Made by a program: the position numbers and the translations under genes. Positions 21,804 to 33,625 of a stretch of DNA of 64,000 bases are shown in pieces (position 1 is the stretch's first letter; each line of letters begins with the position of its first letter). The notes beneath the pieces are model-generated. The model searched no databases and had not been told where the DNA came from. It saw only the letters and a list, made by a program, of their open reading frames with translations. The DNA comes from Setophaga petechia (lineage: Eukaryota; Chordata; Aves; Passeriformes; Parulidae). The DNA is taken from positions 30,311,924 through 30,375,923 of the forward strand of contig JANCRA010000006.1 of assembly GCA_024362935.1 (NCBI GenBank), in the 5' to 3' direction.

Positions 21804-22400
21804 TGTGCTTCCCAAGTGAAGCACTTTCCTGTGCAAATGTGGTTCTTTCAAGTGCAGCCTCTGAGCTACTGTGCTAAATCTCCTCAGTGATCTTTTACTC
21901 TCATCTTCCTCACCATGCTGACTTCTCTGTCTGTTCAGCAGTGGGAGACATTTAGCCAACGCTCTTCAAGCTCACAAAATCTGACCCAATTTGATTCTAA
22001 CAGCTGGATTCTTCCAGCTGCAGGCTTGACCCCACCTCAATCTCTGCTGAGAGGGCTTTGGGGCAGCTCTGCTCTCCCAGGGAACAAGATGCTCTCCCGA
22101 TGCCCCTGGGGTGGGCAGTGAGGTGTGTGTGGAGCATTCTGAGTGCTCTGGGCCTCAAAGGAACTGCAAAGCTCCAGGTTCAGGTGATTCAGGGAGGTCG
22201 GGGTGGTGAGAAGGAGCCCTGCTCCCATTCCCTCACTCAGAGAACAGCTCCCTGCTCTCCAGGCTTTCCGAGGGGCTGGGACCTGTGTCCCTGCCAGAGC
22301 AGCTCTGCCCCTGCCCGAGGGTGCTGCCAGCACCAGGGGCACCTGCCCTGCTGCCCACTGTGAGGGAGAGGAGGAGGAGGAGGAAGGGGCGCTCCCAGGG
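21804..22400. other. Unique sequence, no gene recognised
   Basis: Mixed composition with a GAGGAGGAGGAGGAAG tract at 22368-22386. No repeat family is recognised. Confidence 0.4.
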
Positions 22401-22408
22401 ATCCTCCT

Positions 22409-23029
22409 TGTGAAAAATGCATATTATATGACTGTCTTTTTGCAAATGTTAAAATGAATATTATATGTGTTATGTTAGCAAGTGATGCTGCATTAATTTT
22501 CTTTAGTAGTGTGTTAAATATAGTTCTAGGTTATAACAAAATGTTAAAATAGAAACGATGCTATGTAAGATAGTTTTTTTAAACAGAAGACTTGCAGTGA
22601 GATAGCAGCCACAGGACACCTGAATGTTTCAGAGAAAGGGAATTTATTGCTCCATTATCAGGAGAAATGAACTTCTTCCTGCCCTCACTCAGTCAGGATG
22701 ATGCCATTAGGTTTCAGAGGAAGAAGCTGAAACTGCCCAGAATCCTGTGTTTGAATGGAATTTATGCATCATGGATGAGGTGTATGAATATGCAGCAGGC
22801 TGTTGCTTTCAAGGGTTAATCCTCTGTTAACGTGGGTCCTTTTTCGGGCTTGTTTTGCCCAGAAAAGGTACCCGGATATCCGTAACTCTTTGTTTCTATT
22901 GTCTCATATTGTCCTAATCCAAATTGTCCAAATTATTATTACTCTAATTATATTACTATTTTTATAACCATTTTATTAATATTAAACTTTTAAAATTTTA
23001 AAAACCCCAAGTGATTGGCGTTTTTCACA
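22409..23029 (+). mobile_element. Solo LTR, family A, plus strand
   Basis: The 621-bp element runs from TGTGAAAAATGCATATTATATG to GGCGTTTTTCACA. TCCT lies on both sides (22405-22408 and 23030-23033). It has the same order of landmarks as the copies at 10025 and 18841, including GATAGCAGCCACAGGACACC and CAGGCTGTTGC. Confidence 0.9.
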
Positions 23030-23077
23030 TCCTCCCGCACAATCCCTCCGGACCCACTAGAGGGCAGGGAGGCTCCA

Positions 23078-23133
23078 CGGATCGATCGATCCGTCCGTCC
23101 GTCCATCCATCCCTCCCTCCATCCCTCCATCCT
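23078..23133. repeat. Tetranucleotide repeat
   Basis: GATC, CCGT and CCAT/CCCT units follow one another. The units differ but keep the 4-bp period, so this is an evolving tetranucleotide microsatellite. Confidence 0.85.
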
Positions 23134-23334
23134 CGCGGGGACACATCCATCCACACCTGCGGAGGATCCCGCAGCTCCTGAGCACTCCTGGCTGAGCTGT
23201 TTGTGCTGCAGCCTGGGCTGGGGCAGGAGCAATCCCTCCCAAATTCCATCTTCTCCCTCTCTGCTCCGCTGACACCGCCTCTCATCCACCTGGACTTTTC
23301 CTCTTCTGCTCCATCCTGCTCCCATCCCTGGGAC

Positions 23335-23880
23335 TTCCATCTTCCCCATCTCCCTGTTCTCCGTGTTCCTGATGTTCCCATCCCCTGTTCCCGATGTTCT
23401 GGGGCTCCCGTCCCCTGTTCCCCGTGTTCCCGATGCTCCCATCCTGTTTCCCATGTTCCCGGGGCTCCCATCCCCGTGATCCCCCATTCCCGGGGCTCCC
23501 ATCCCCTGTTTCGATGCTCCCCCATCCCCTGTTCCCCATGTTCCTGATGCTCCCATCCCCTGTTCCCGATGTTCCTGGCGCTCCCATTCCCTCTTCCCCG
23601 TGTTCCCAGGGCTCCCGTTCCCTGTTCCTCATGTTCCTGATGTTCCCATCCCCTGTTCCCCGTGTTCCCCAGGCTCTCATCCCCGTGTTCCTGATGTTCC
23701 CATCCCCTGTTCCCCATGTTCCCGGGGCTCCCATCCCCGTGATCCCCCATTCCCGGGGCTCCCATCCCCTGTTTCGATGCTCCCCCATCCCATGTTCCTG
23801 ATGCTCCCATCCCCTGTTCCCCGTGTTCCCCTATTCCCGGTGCTCCCATCCCCTTTTCCAGGTGCTCCCATCCCAGTTCC
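23335..23880. repeat. C-rich minisatellite, about 30-bp period
   Basis: Units are built from GTTCCCGATGCTCCCATCCC and CTGTTCCCCGTGTTCCCGGG variants, with a longer block containing GTGATCCCCCATTCC repeated near 23466 and 23727. The antisense frame runs open for over 300 codons as Gly-Thr-Gly-Asp-Gly-type repeats. This is caused by the array, not by a gene. Confidence 0.9.
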
Positions 23881-24135
23881 ACCCTCCAGCAGCCCGGGCT
23901 GGAGCACTGTGTGCTGTGGAGAGCAGAGTGGGGACCAGCAGCCTCTGAGCTCGGATCTCTGGTGTTCCATGTTCCTGGGCTGTGCACACAGGGAATATTT
24001 CTCCGTCTGCTCTGGGGTGCCCTGACCCCCAGGGCAGCACTGACTTTGACCCTCATCCATGGAGAAAGTTTCCCAGACTTCAAAAAAGACTGGAATTCAC
24101 AAAAGTGTGAAATAGATTATAGAGAGCAGTGCAGG

Positions 24136-24522
24136 TGTGTCACTTGGTGAGAAATTTGGGGTTTGGGATTTTTGGTATGATGTGGATGGCAGCAAGATGG
24201 AGGGCACCCGGGGTCATCCTGGGTTTCTTCTTCCTCCTTCTTGGGTTTGGGTGACATTTTGTAATTGGGCAGGAAAGTCCCCATTGGGGGCTCTGTGGGA
24301 TCAGTTATTGGGTTAAAAGGGAAAATAATCTAGATGTCAGTTCTTAATTGGATAGTTTAGTCTTAAAAGACCTTGTAACAAGAGATTGTTGGTCATTTTG
24401 TGCCTTCTAATGAAAAGCTGCCCAACTCACAGTAGTGAGACTGTTTTACTGATAAGAAATAATAAACACCTGAGTCTGAACATGAACTATCATCTCAAGT
24501 ACCTTCAATCCAGACTCAGAAA
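24136..24522 (+). mobile_element. 5'-truncated LTR-B, plus strand
   Basis: Landmarks match LTR-B: CTTCTTCCTCCTTCTTGGGTTTGGGTGACATTTTGTAATTGG (24223-24263 region), GGGTTAAAAGGGAAAATAATC, CAGTTCTTAATTGGATAGTTT, GACCTTGTAACAAGAGA and polyA AAATAATAAACACCTGAGTC near 24457. The first ~250 bp are missing or too diverged. Confidence 0.8.
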
Positions 24523-27254
24523 AACCAACAAGTGGAACCCCCACACTGGGGGGCTGGCAGAGCCTGGGGAGAGGCAGCTCAGGCAGGAGGACGAGCCCAG
24601 GGAATTGCAGGGGGCACTGGAGCCATGGCTCCAGGAAAGGAAAGGAGGAAAGGGGTTCCTGGACAAAGCTGACCCCATCTCCTGCCCTTCCCAAAAGCAC
24701 ATTTGGCTGGCTCCTGGGGAAGGGCTTTCAGGAAGATCCTGCCCACAGCTGTCTGTGCCCCATTAGGGTATTGCTCAATGGGGTTTGTCAGGGCCAGTGT
24801 TTGTGAAGTGTGGAGCAGACCCTGTGTCTCCTGGGGATCCTCTCTTTTTGTTTTTTTTTCTTTAATTCCAGTTACCAAGGCATTCTCTCAAAAGTTTGGA
24901 CAGATAGCTTCCAAATGAGTTGTTTAAATCAGGGCATTGGACAACCTCTGATGTACCCTTTGAGGAAACCAAATAATCCCTGCTTGCTCCTGCGTGCCCA
25001 TCACTGCTGCTCCTCATTTTGGATCCAGAAAATACATTTGCCAGCTGCTGTGGGGAAGTGTGAGGGGAAGGGACTGTATTTCTTCCCTGGGAAATAAATT
25101 TTGAGCACTTGCCTTTGTGACACAGCTGGGAACAGAGCATGGAGCCTGTGGAGGCTGGGCTGGGCCAAACTGGAACTTTGCATCCTGTGCCCTCAGTATG
25201 GATGTGTGTATCCATCCTCAGGCAGGTTTTTTATAACACAGAGGGTTTTTTATAACTTTAAAGCTCTACAGGTTGATGTATTTGGCTGCATAATCATCAG
25301 TTTTTTAACTCTCTAAGCCCTGGATTTACTCCCAAGCCAAGCAGATGCATTGCTAACACTGTTTGTGCTTTCTGGGAGTACTGGAGCATCTTCTGTATCC
25401 AAAACTGAGCAGCAGGAAAATGGCACCACCTTTTGCTGCAGTCTCCTGAGGGGCAGGAATAGATTGCAGCTGGATGCAGAAGAACTGTGTGAGCAGGAGA
25501 GGCCTCCTCAGGGCAGCTGGGGCAGAAAAAACTTTGTGGTTTTGGGTGCTCTGGGACAGGATGCCTCTTCCAACAGTGGAATCAGGGTGTGCCCCAGTGC
25601 TGAGCAGGCTGTGATTTGTTTCTTGCTGAGCACAGGAGTCACATAACACCAGAGGAGTTCAGAACCTGCCATCCTTTGCTAGGTGCCATCTCCTTTTTCC
25701 TCTATCCTTTTGAACTTTCTTCTTGTAGAAACCTCTTTGCCCAGCACCTTAGCCAGTGCTGTGCTCCCTGTGCCTTGTCTGGCTGCACTTCCAGCTTGGG
25801 AAGGAGCAGAGAGAGCCTAGAGAGGAAACAGGGGCAGCCAAGAGCACCAGGAGGACAAAGAAATCTGTTCTGTGGGTGGTCAGAGCAGCATTTTCTGACT
25901 CCCAGCTGAGGAGATTTGTCAGTAACTCCAGAATGAGCAAGCTGTGGTACCCTGGGGATTTGGCACAGGTTGGACAGCAGCAGGGCCTGGGGTGCACCCC
26001 TTGAGCAATGTTTGCAGCTGTGGCTTCTGCTGGGTTTCAAATTCATGATTAATTTCCCCTCTCTGGGTTGGGAGTCCCATCTCAGCACCTCCCCTGTTTT
26101 ATTGTACTTGTTGTGTCATTTTGGCAGCTGTCTCTGGCCTGTTGGTCCCCAACAAGCAATTCTTGGCAGGGTTGTAGCCAGGTGGGATCTGTTCTGGTGG
26201 TCTGCTCATCACTGCAGGGCTGGCATTCTCCTTGGAGGTGTTGGGAGAGGACTTGAGGCCACTCAAGACCACAGAGACCTGCTCTAAGCCCAGTCCTGCT
26301 CTGCCACGTGTGGGTGAGGTGTTTGGTCTGCTCTGTTTGGAGGTGCTGATGACAAGGGAAAATCCTTCCTGGGGATTTAAAGTGAGGTCAGGAGCTGGAG
26401 GTGGGAGATTTGATCTCAGCAGACCTTGTGAGCCCTTCCCAGCTGTGTCCCCAGCTGTGTCAGGGTTTGTGTCACAGCACTGGGGATGCAGGGCTGGAGT
26501 CAGCCACGAGTGTGCAAACCCAAACTGTGCCAGGGGAATGAGCCAAACCCTTCCACACCCAGGGCCCTGCACTCAGTGCCTCTGGCATCCCTGAAATGTG
26601 GTGCTGAGCAAGTCTGGATGGGCTCCCATCTGAGGGCAGCTCTGACACCTTTCTATTGGCAAGCTTGGAACCTTCATCCTGTAAAAGTCCAAGGGAGCAC
26701 CAGCTGCAATTCCCCATTGTAGCCATCTCCTGGCCAGTCTGGTGGGTTCACTCTTGCTCTTCAGAGAGTTCTTTCAGTGTCTAAAGATGCTTGAATTCCT
26801 CTGAGCATGGCTCAGGCAGGCTGAGAGCTGCAGCCTGTCCCAGTAGCTGAGCTGGCTCTGATGTGGTTTGTGGTTATGTGGAACATTGCTCATGTGGCCC
26901 TCCTGTGCTTTTGATTTTCTGAATCACCAGGGTGCACTTTCAGAGGCAGGTGTGAGCACCCTGGGGAGCCTCTGGGAGCCTCAGCTCCTCCCAGCCTCAC
27001 CTGAGGGCTCCCTGTGCCCACAGCAGGTGAGGTGTGTGGCTGCTGCAGCCCCAGGACACCCTGCCAGGCACAGCCCTGAGCTGCTGGGGACCCCAGCCAC
27101 CCTCCAGGGTGGGTCAGCTGGTAGCCAGTCTCATCCCCCACTTGCCAAATTCCCACCTCTTCATCGCCAAGTTGCTGCAAAACTTGAATTTTGACAGATT
27201 CAAAGAGTCCTGGTGTTGACCTGCCACAGGATGGGAGCTGTGGTCACCAATTGT
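24523..27254. other. Long unique stretch, no gene recognised
   Basis: About 2.7 kb without a recognised repeat. Reading frames up to 157 codons overlap in several phases, and none shows splice borders, domain motifs or consistent extension. It could be intronic or intergenic. Confidence 0.4.
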
Positions 27255-27530
27255 TGTGGTGATGTTGTGAGGGTCCCCAAGATGAGGTGAGAGATGAGAA
27301 TCTGACTCCAAGTTCTTAGAAGGCTGAAATATAATAATATAATATAATATAATATAATATAATATAATATAATATAATATAATATAATATAATATAATAT
27401 AATATAATTAATATAATATAATATAATATAATATAATATAATATAATATAATATGTAATATAATCTTTCTAAAAACATAAAGTCAAATTCATCTTTCCTC
27501 CCCATGATGGAGGACCCCAAAAATGCCACA
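27255..27530. mobile_element. Head-to-head pair of LTR-D 3' ends joined by (ATAAT)n
   Basis: Positions 27255-27325 are the antisense D 3' end (TGTGGTGATGTTGTGAGGGT, then GAATCTGACTCCAAGTTCTTAGAAGG). Positions 27465-27530 are a sense D 3' end (TTTCTAAAAACATAAAGTCA to AATGCCACA). Between them is an ATAAT microsatellite (27331-27458). The flanks AATTGT and TTTACC do not match, as expected for a recombinant rather than a single insertion. Confidence 0.8.
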
Positions 27531-29462
27531 TTTACCCCTCTGAGTTTCCAGCAGCAGGTTGGCAGAGCCAGCTAAAGCAGCAAGAGGAGGCCCCAGCAAG
27601 GCCTGACCCCTTGAATCAGTGATGGAAGTTCCTCTTTCCTCTGCTGAACAGTAGCCAGAGGGACAGGATGTTATTTTGGCAATGTTATTTTATGTTATTT
27701 TGGCAGGGGCAGTAGACGTGCAGGGTGTCTGAGTGGTAGTGGGAGGATGATAGGAAAAAGGGTGCCCTAGATGAGCAGGGGATTGCAGCTCTGCTCCAAA
27801 ATAGCACAGAAAGGAACAAAAATTGGTCAGTGAGAGGCACAAACAGAAGGAATTTCTGCAGCTGGGGGTGAGAAATAGAAACTGGTGGTTGAAGTCACCC
27901 AGAATCGAGACTCAATCTGAGAAGAGATTTTATATGAAAACAGGAATACAATTAAAGCCTTTTTTAAAGAAAGGTGAATGTTCTACTTTGTAAAAATCCT
28001 GAGAGATTTCCCATAAAACTGTGGCTTGGAGAAGAGGTGATGTCAGCATTAAAACCTGGCTTCTGATCCCACCCTGACAGATGAGAATCTAACCAGGGAA
28101 TATTGGGAGCATCTTCTTGAACTGAAGGGTCTCTTTGGCTCTTCCAGAAAGTAAATTATGTTTTTCCATGGTGTTTTCCTCCTGTCATTGAGTTCATATT
28201 CCTCTGCTGCCTCCTTTGAAGAGGAGGGAAAAAAAAACTTATGAAGCAAATTAGCCAAATATCTGTAACATATTTAGGGGCTGGACTCCTCAGTTTGCCA
28301 AGGTTTTCCTGCAATATTTTCTTATATTTTGCTCAAGTCAAACCCTTATGAGATCCTCAGAAATAGAAATCTCTGTGTTTGCCTTTTTGCCTTGTGGATA
28401 GGTGCCCTATTGGCAAATTTGATTTGGAAGTGCAGGGAGTTTGCATCACTGTGGGTTTGGTTGTTGAGGCCTCTGGTCTGAGCAGTGTTCAGCTCCATCT
28501 CCCAGAGCCTGGCCCATTTCCTTTTGTTGTGTTGTGCAATAATTACATTTAACTTCCAATGTCAGAGGCTGGCAGCGCTCTGCAGCTCTCTGAGAAAGGT
28601 CACCGAAAGTCAGAGGAGTTTCACAAAAAACACAGATGAAAAGTTGACTCACATTCACTGAAATGAACAAAACTCTTTCCTCTTTTTCTTTTAGAATTAT
28701 CTGTTTTTTGTGAAACTCGCTGGTTTTGCTGTGACCTTTATCTCTTACTCACTTGCAAGAGGCTTTGTTTTGGCAGGCCCAGTGGGGAAGGACTTCACTG
28801 CAGAGTTTGCTCGATGCTGAAGGATGGATTGAGATTTCCTGTGGCAATTAATCCTGGGAGATTTCCTGTCACCAGCTATCAGCCCCTGCTCTCTCTGGTG
28901 CCACATGGACCCACCCTGGGGATCCTATCCAGAATCCTTCCCCTCAGCCATGCAGGTGCTGAGGAGGGGCCTTTTCTGTGGTTGTTTTGCCATCCCAGCA
29001 GCTTTTCTTGCCTGCCCCTGACAGATAAAGCTGCTGGAAGTTCAGAGCTGTGGCCTCAGTATGAGTGGCAGCATTTGGGGCCTGAATTTAAGGATTTCCT
29101 GGCCCCCAGCTGCAGTGCCAGGAACACACATTGCTTGTTTGGCCCCTGCATCCTTTCCTCATTTCGTTTTATCTTCCCTGTGTATCTGATGAGGTACCAA
29201 GAAGGCACCAGTGCAGGACAGAGAGCACTAAGAGGTTCTGATGCTGTAGATATTTTTGGGGAGAGGTGATATTTGAGGTAAGAAGTCCCAGTCTCAGGTG
29301 ACTTTGGGGTGCTATGAACAGCCTGCCAAGCACAGCAGCTGCTGGCCCCTGTGTGGGCTGGTGGCTCTGCAGTCACCACTGAAAGCAGTGCCCTTGCCTT
29401 GCCACTGCCACCTCAAGGGGTTGGGTGCTGGGTTTTGCCTTCCTTTTTCCTCTGTCAAGTCG
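27531..29462. other. Unique sequence, no gene recognised
   Basis: The longest frame here (28814-29269, 151 codons) has no motif I recognise. No repeat is evident. Confidence 0.4.
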
Positions 29463-30003
29463 GGATTGAAGGTATTTGAGAGGATATTTCGTGTTTAGAC
29501 TCAGGTGTTTATTATTTCTTATCTGTCTCACAAGCAGTGAATTCTGCAATATTCCACTAACAAGCTACAGAATTGGTAACTATCTTTCTCTACAAGGCCT
29601 TTTAAGGCTAAACTATCCAATTAAGAAATGACACCTAAATTATTTTTATTTTTAACCCAATAACTGATCCCTCGAAGCCCACAATGAGGACTTTTCCGTC
29701 CAATTACAAAATACCACCCAAACCCATGGAGAAGAAGGAAGAAGAAGGTGAAGAAGCAGGAGCAGTCTCTACCCTAAAATCTCCATCTTGCCCCATATAT
29801 ATTGCTATATTCTAAAACCCCAGACTCTAAGTATGATATTAAACCCTTCTATTCAAAGTACACACCTGTAATCCCACTTCTATCATTCCATTTTGGAAGC
29901 TTCCTCCACAGCCCCAGGTCAATGCAGTGTTCTCCTGGGATTCAGGGTCTTTCAGCACAGAAAGTCTGAAATTCTCAGCATCCAGAGCTCCAGCACCTGG
30001 GGA
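29463..30003 (-). mobile_element. Solo LTR-B, minus strand
   Basis: It reads TGAAGGTATTTGAGAGGATA, then antisense polyA CAGGTGTTTATTATTTC, AGGCCTTTTAAGGCTAAACT, CCAATTAAGAAATGACACC, GAGAAGAAGGAAGAAGAAGG, and ends CTCAGCATCCAGAGCTCCAGC. It carries the full set of B landmarks and is the least disturbed B copy in the window. Confidence 0.85.
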
Positions 30004-30127
30004 GCTCAGTGGGGCCCCAGTGACCCTGCACTGCAGAAAGAAACCATTCCCTCCTCACCCATCTGCTTCCCCTTCCAAAAACCCCACAGGGACATGGGCC
30101 AGCCCTGACTGAGGCTGGGACAAAGGA

Positions 30128-31005
30128 AGAAGTTTTATATATATTATTATATTCTAAAACATTAAACTCTAAGTTTTTCACTATGTGATTGCATTTGTTT
30201 TGGTTTAGGGCAAATTTGGGGGAGAACTTTTAAAGGGGTTCTTTTAGGAAAGCAGATTTTATTGGCCCCCTCCTCCCCTATTTTTGTAGCTTGGTTTACT
30301 TTCTTATTGTTTTGGTGTTTTTATTGGCTTTATTTTTGGGGATATGGGCATTTATGTGGTGGATTTTTACAGGTAGCTTTTTTACTTTGGTAGTGATTTT
30401 TTTTTATTTATTAGTACTTTAAACTGGGGGGTTTTTATGCTGTTAATTAGCTTTTAAATTTTTTTTAGCTATTTTTATAAAGCACTGGTTATTATTTATG
30501 ACTTAGTGTAGAGGTAGAGTTTGGTTATTATTTGGTTGTGTGGGGTTTTATACAGTTGTTTCTTATTTTTGTTTTATTTTTACAATGCAGCAAGAATTAT
30601 TAGTAAAAAGAGTGTATCACGTTTCTTTTGCAGGTAGTTGGTTATATGGTTGCTTTTTTAGCACACATTACTTTTGGGTTTTTTTATTAGCAAGATTAAA
30701 GTTTTTATTTTTTGGTTGTTTGTAATTTGTAGTTATTTGTATTTGTAGTTTGTAATTATTTCTAGAATCTTAAGGTGATTTAGTATTTTAATATGGGGGT
30801 CATATAGTCAACCCAGGACAGTGAAATTACAGACTTTAATTTAAATTACACACTTAAAATCTTAATTCTATCATTCAGTTTTGGAAGCTTTCTCTACAAT
30901 CTCAGATCAAATGCAGTGGTCTCTTGGGGGTCAGTGCCTGTCAGCACAGAAAGTCTGAAATTCTCAGTAAGCAGGGTTCCAACAAAATCCCTCAGGGATG
31001 GTCAC
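30128..31005 (-). mobile_element. Second LTR-B, minus strand, split by a C-poor tract
   Basis: The left part (30128-30205; ATTCTAAAACATTAAACTCTAAG) and right part (about 30826-31005; TCTATCATTCAGTTTTGGAAGC, GTCAGCACAGAAAGTCTGAAATTC) match consecutive parts of LTR-B at 29463-30003. About 620 bp of unrelated-looking T-rich sequence lies between. The right part has several C-to-T differences from the other B copies. Confidence 0.7.
30210..30825. other. C-poor, T-rich tract of unknown origin
   Basis: By hand count there are only about 31 C in 480 bases (30301-30780), while T makes up roughly half and G is frequent. Read on the minus strand it is A-rich and G-poor. It lies inside an LTR-B copy. 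No protein, tRNA, rRNA or repeat landmark is recognised. Confidence 0.8.
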
Positions 31006-31440
31006 CAGTCTGACATAGCCCAGCCAACCTGCTCACTGGGGCTGGGTCTAAATGCCCATGAGCTCCATCTGTGTTTTGTGCAGCTTTGAAACCAGATGGG
31101 AAGCTGGGAGGAGAAAACACCTTGATAAAAATCTGACTTTGGGAGCCTCTGGCAATATTTCCAAAGACTAAAGAAAGTGCAGCCTAAATTGTGAGTAAAT
31201 CCAGAGAAGTCTCTTTGAAGCTGTCCCTTCTGTCTCAGCTTCAGGAACAGCAGCTGCCTGGATTAATTAAAGCTGTGAATAAAATCTTTGCCCATCAAAC
31301 TGGGGCAGAGCCCACAGAGGAACCCTCAGGATTTGGGGATGCAGTTGGTTTAGGATGTCTTGAGGATTTGCTGAGCAGCAGGAAATGTGTGTTTGGCATC
31401 TTTGGCATCTGGGAGCTGCACTGGGTGCAGGTGATGCCTT
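31006..31440. other. Unique sequence, no gene recognised
   Basis: Nothing identifiable is seen in either strand. Confidence 0.4.
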
Positions 31441-31890
31441 GAAAGGAACAGAGACTGGGCAGAGTTAAAGGAATAAAGCAGGGATTTATTAAAGGAATAA
31501 AGCAGGGATTTATTAAAGGAATAAAGTAGGGATTTATTAAAGGCCTTCACAGGATACCCCTTGGGAAGTACAAGGTGGCTCCACCCAAGATGGACCCTGG
31601 GTCATGGGTTTCACAGTTTTATAGGTTTTGGTCCACTTCTGTCTTGGGGTTCATTGTCCAATTCCAGCTCAGGTTCTGCAGTCCCATCCTCCCAGTCTGC
31701 TCTCCTCCATTCCCTGCTGTTTGCACTTTTTGGGCCTGAAGCTGCAATGGTGCCCTTGGTTCTGGGGCTGGAAAAGGATTGTTCAGTGTGACTGAGCTGT
31801 GAGGAGAACCTGCCAACACTTACTATGGAGTTCAGAGTTATAAATTAACACAGCACAGAATCTGGAAAATATGAAAGCTCAAATTTAAGG
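31441..31890 (-). mobile_element. LTR-F fragment, minus strand, with 24-bp tandem
   Basis: It matches the copy at 38665-39340: GGGATTTATTAAAGGCCTTCACAGGAT, CCACCCAAGATGGACC, GTCATGGGTTTCACAG, TTTTATAGGTTTTGGTCC and TCCTCCCAGTCTGCTCTCC. AAAGGAATAAAGCAGGGATTT is repeated three times at 31469-31540, which multiplies the antisense AATAAA polyA region. Confidence 0.7.
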
Positions 31891-32979
31891 CATCACAGGC
31901 AGGCCATGCCTCTCCCCACTGATGCATGGACACGCTCGTGCCTCTGAGGATTTGCAAACCCCCAGAGGTTTTCCTGTCAGGCAGTGGCTCCAGGTCTGCT
32001 GTGAGCTGGTTTCAGCCCATTAGGAGTCATTTAAAGCTGACAGGAGAGGGACAATTCCCTAAATGAGAATGAGCATCCAGAGCTTTTGTGCCTGTCCAGC
32101 TTCAGCAGATGCAGCAGATGCAGCTCCCAGACTTCCTCACTGTGCCCCTTCACCAGCTGGGCAGCATTCCATGAGATAAAACAGCTCCTGGTCAGAGAAG
32201 ACAGGGATTGCTAAAAGGTGCTACAGAAGTTGCTCCATTGGGAAACAGCTACAGCAAAATGGGGTCCTGGCATGGCTGGAGGTGAGGGATGCTCCTGAGG
32301 GCTCAACCTCAGCCACTGCTTTCCTTAATCCCCCTGGTGCTGGTTAAAATATTCCTCGGATAGAAGTTAGGAAACAGCTTCAGCATGGAAAGGAGCTAGA
32401 ACATGGTACCAGGAATGCTGAGCCCAAAAAAAAAAAGGTGAAACTCAGCAGTGACTAATAATGAAAAACTGCTCTTTAGCAGGAGCCTGATCAGTTAGAA
32501 AATACTGAGAAGGAGAGAAGATGTCAGTGCAGTGGCTGCTCACGGGATGACTAGGAACCATCCATACTGTGTTCTGGTGAAAAAGGCAAATTGAGTGTGA
32601 GGATCCAGCAGGTGAGTTGTGACCAGCCCTGGTCCCCTGCATGGTGCAGCTGTGAGGAGTGAGGCTGGAGATGTCTGGGTGTTTATTACACAGGAAATGT
32701 TGGAAATGTTATTTCCACGTTGGAAATAAGCCTAGAGGAGACTTCCACCTGCAGCTGGAGTGGTGTGAAGTCACAGCCAGTGAGAGCTGATGTGGTTCCA
32801 GCCCCAAACCTGAGTCCCTGCCATGGTGATTGCTCTTACACAAGGCAGGCATCCACTGCTCTGCCAGCCCAGGCTGGCATCTGCAGTCCTGGGGGGTCAG
32901 GCACTGGTCACTCATCCCTGGGGACATTCATCCTGCAACCCAACGAGCTTGCTCCAAAGCTGCTGTCGAGCAGGCTGGC
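31891..32979. other. Unique sequence, no gene recognised
   Basis: There is an A10 tract at 32428. No repeat family or exon is recognised. Confidence 0.4.
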
Positions 32980-32985
32980 CCTTAC

Positions 32986-33619
32986 TGTTGGGAAGGATGA
33001 AAGTTTGACAAGAAAGTCTCACAGATGCTTAGCAGAAAGATTTTTGAATGTAAAATATGAAGAAGGAATAGAGATGGAAGCAAGTTTTGATATAGAAGAA
33101 AACAATTGCTGAGCCAGTCTTACTGGATAACCAAGAAGGCAAAGGATGTGTTAGTTAGAAGGGGGTTTTATGGCTTAGAGAAAAGGATAAACCCACCCCA
33201 AACAAGAAGATGTTTTTACCAAGCAGAAAGAGAGCACAGGCAAACAAGGCAGCAAATGTTGGAAGAAGAAAAAAGGTCTCAGAATTTTGCACTGCAAGAA
33301 AACTGAAAAACAACTTCTAGCTTAAACTGTAATGTACTGACTTTTAGTGACTGGAGAACAGTGACATGAATATGGTAATTATAGCAGTTATGACAGGCTA
33401 TAGGTAAAAGTTAAGGTATAGATTGGTTCTGCTGTATGAAGATGCTCAGCAAAGAAAAGTCTATAATGCATTGTAACCTAAACTAAGGGTTTGCAGGGCT
33501 GCCTGCAGCTGGAGCTGACAGCTGTGGGCACAGCTCTGTCCTGCTATAACACCTTGGATGGAATAAACTGCATTTTGAAGAGCCACCTGAGTCCCACATC
33601 CCTCATTTAAGCTCTTACA
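32986..33619 (+). mobile_element. Solo LTR, family E, with near-perfect 6-bp duplication
   Basis: The 634-bp element runs from TGTTGGGAAGGATG to AAGCTCTTACA. The flanks are CCTTAC (32980-32985) and CCTTAG (33620-33625). The polyA signal GGAATAAACTGC lies near 33558. From its second base, an open frame of 41 codons (32987-33112) includes CLAERF and EMEASFDIEE and ends with TGA. The same frame recurs in the other E copies. The 6-bp duplication suggests an ERVK-like element. Confidence 0.92.
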
Positions 33620-33625
33620 CCTTAG

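Noticed and set aside
23025..24083. Minus-strand frame of 352 codons
   Set aside because: It spans the C-rich minisatellite at 23335-23880. The peptide is low-complexity Gly/Thr/Asn/Glu repeats with no domain.
28814..29269. Frame of 151 codons on the plus strand
   Set aside because: No recognised domain or exon signature; a single-exon gene here is not supported.
30210..30825. Nuclear copy of mitochondrial DNA
   Set aside because: The strand bias resembles mitochondrial heavy strand, but no tRNA, rRNA or protein landmark of bird mtDNA was recognised in either orientation.
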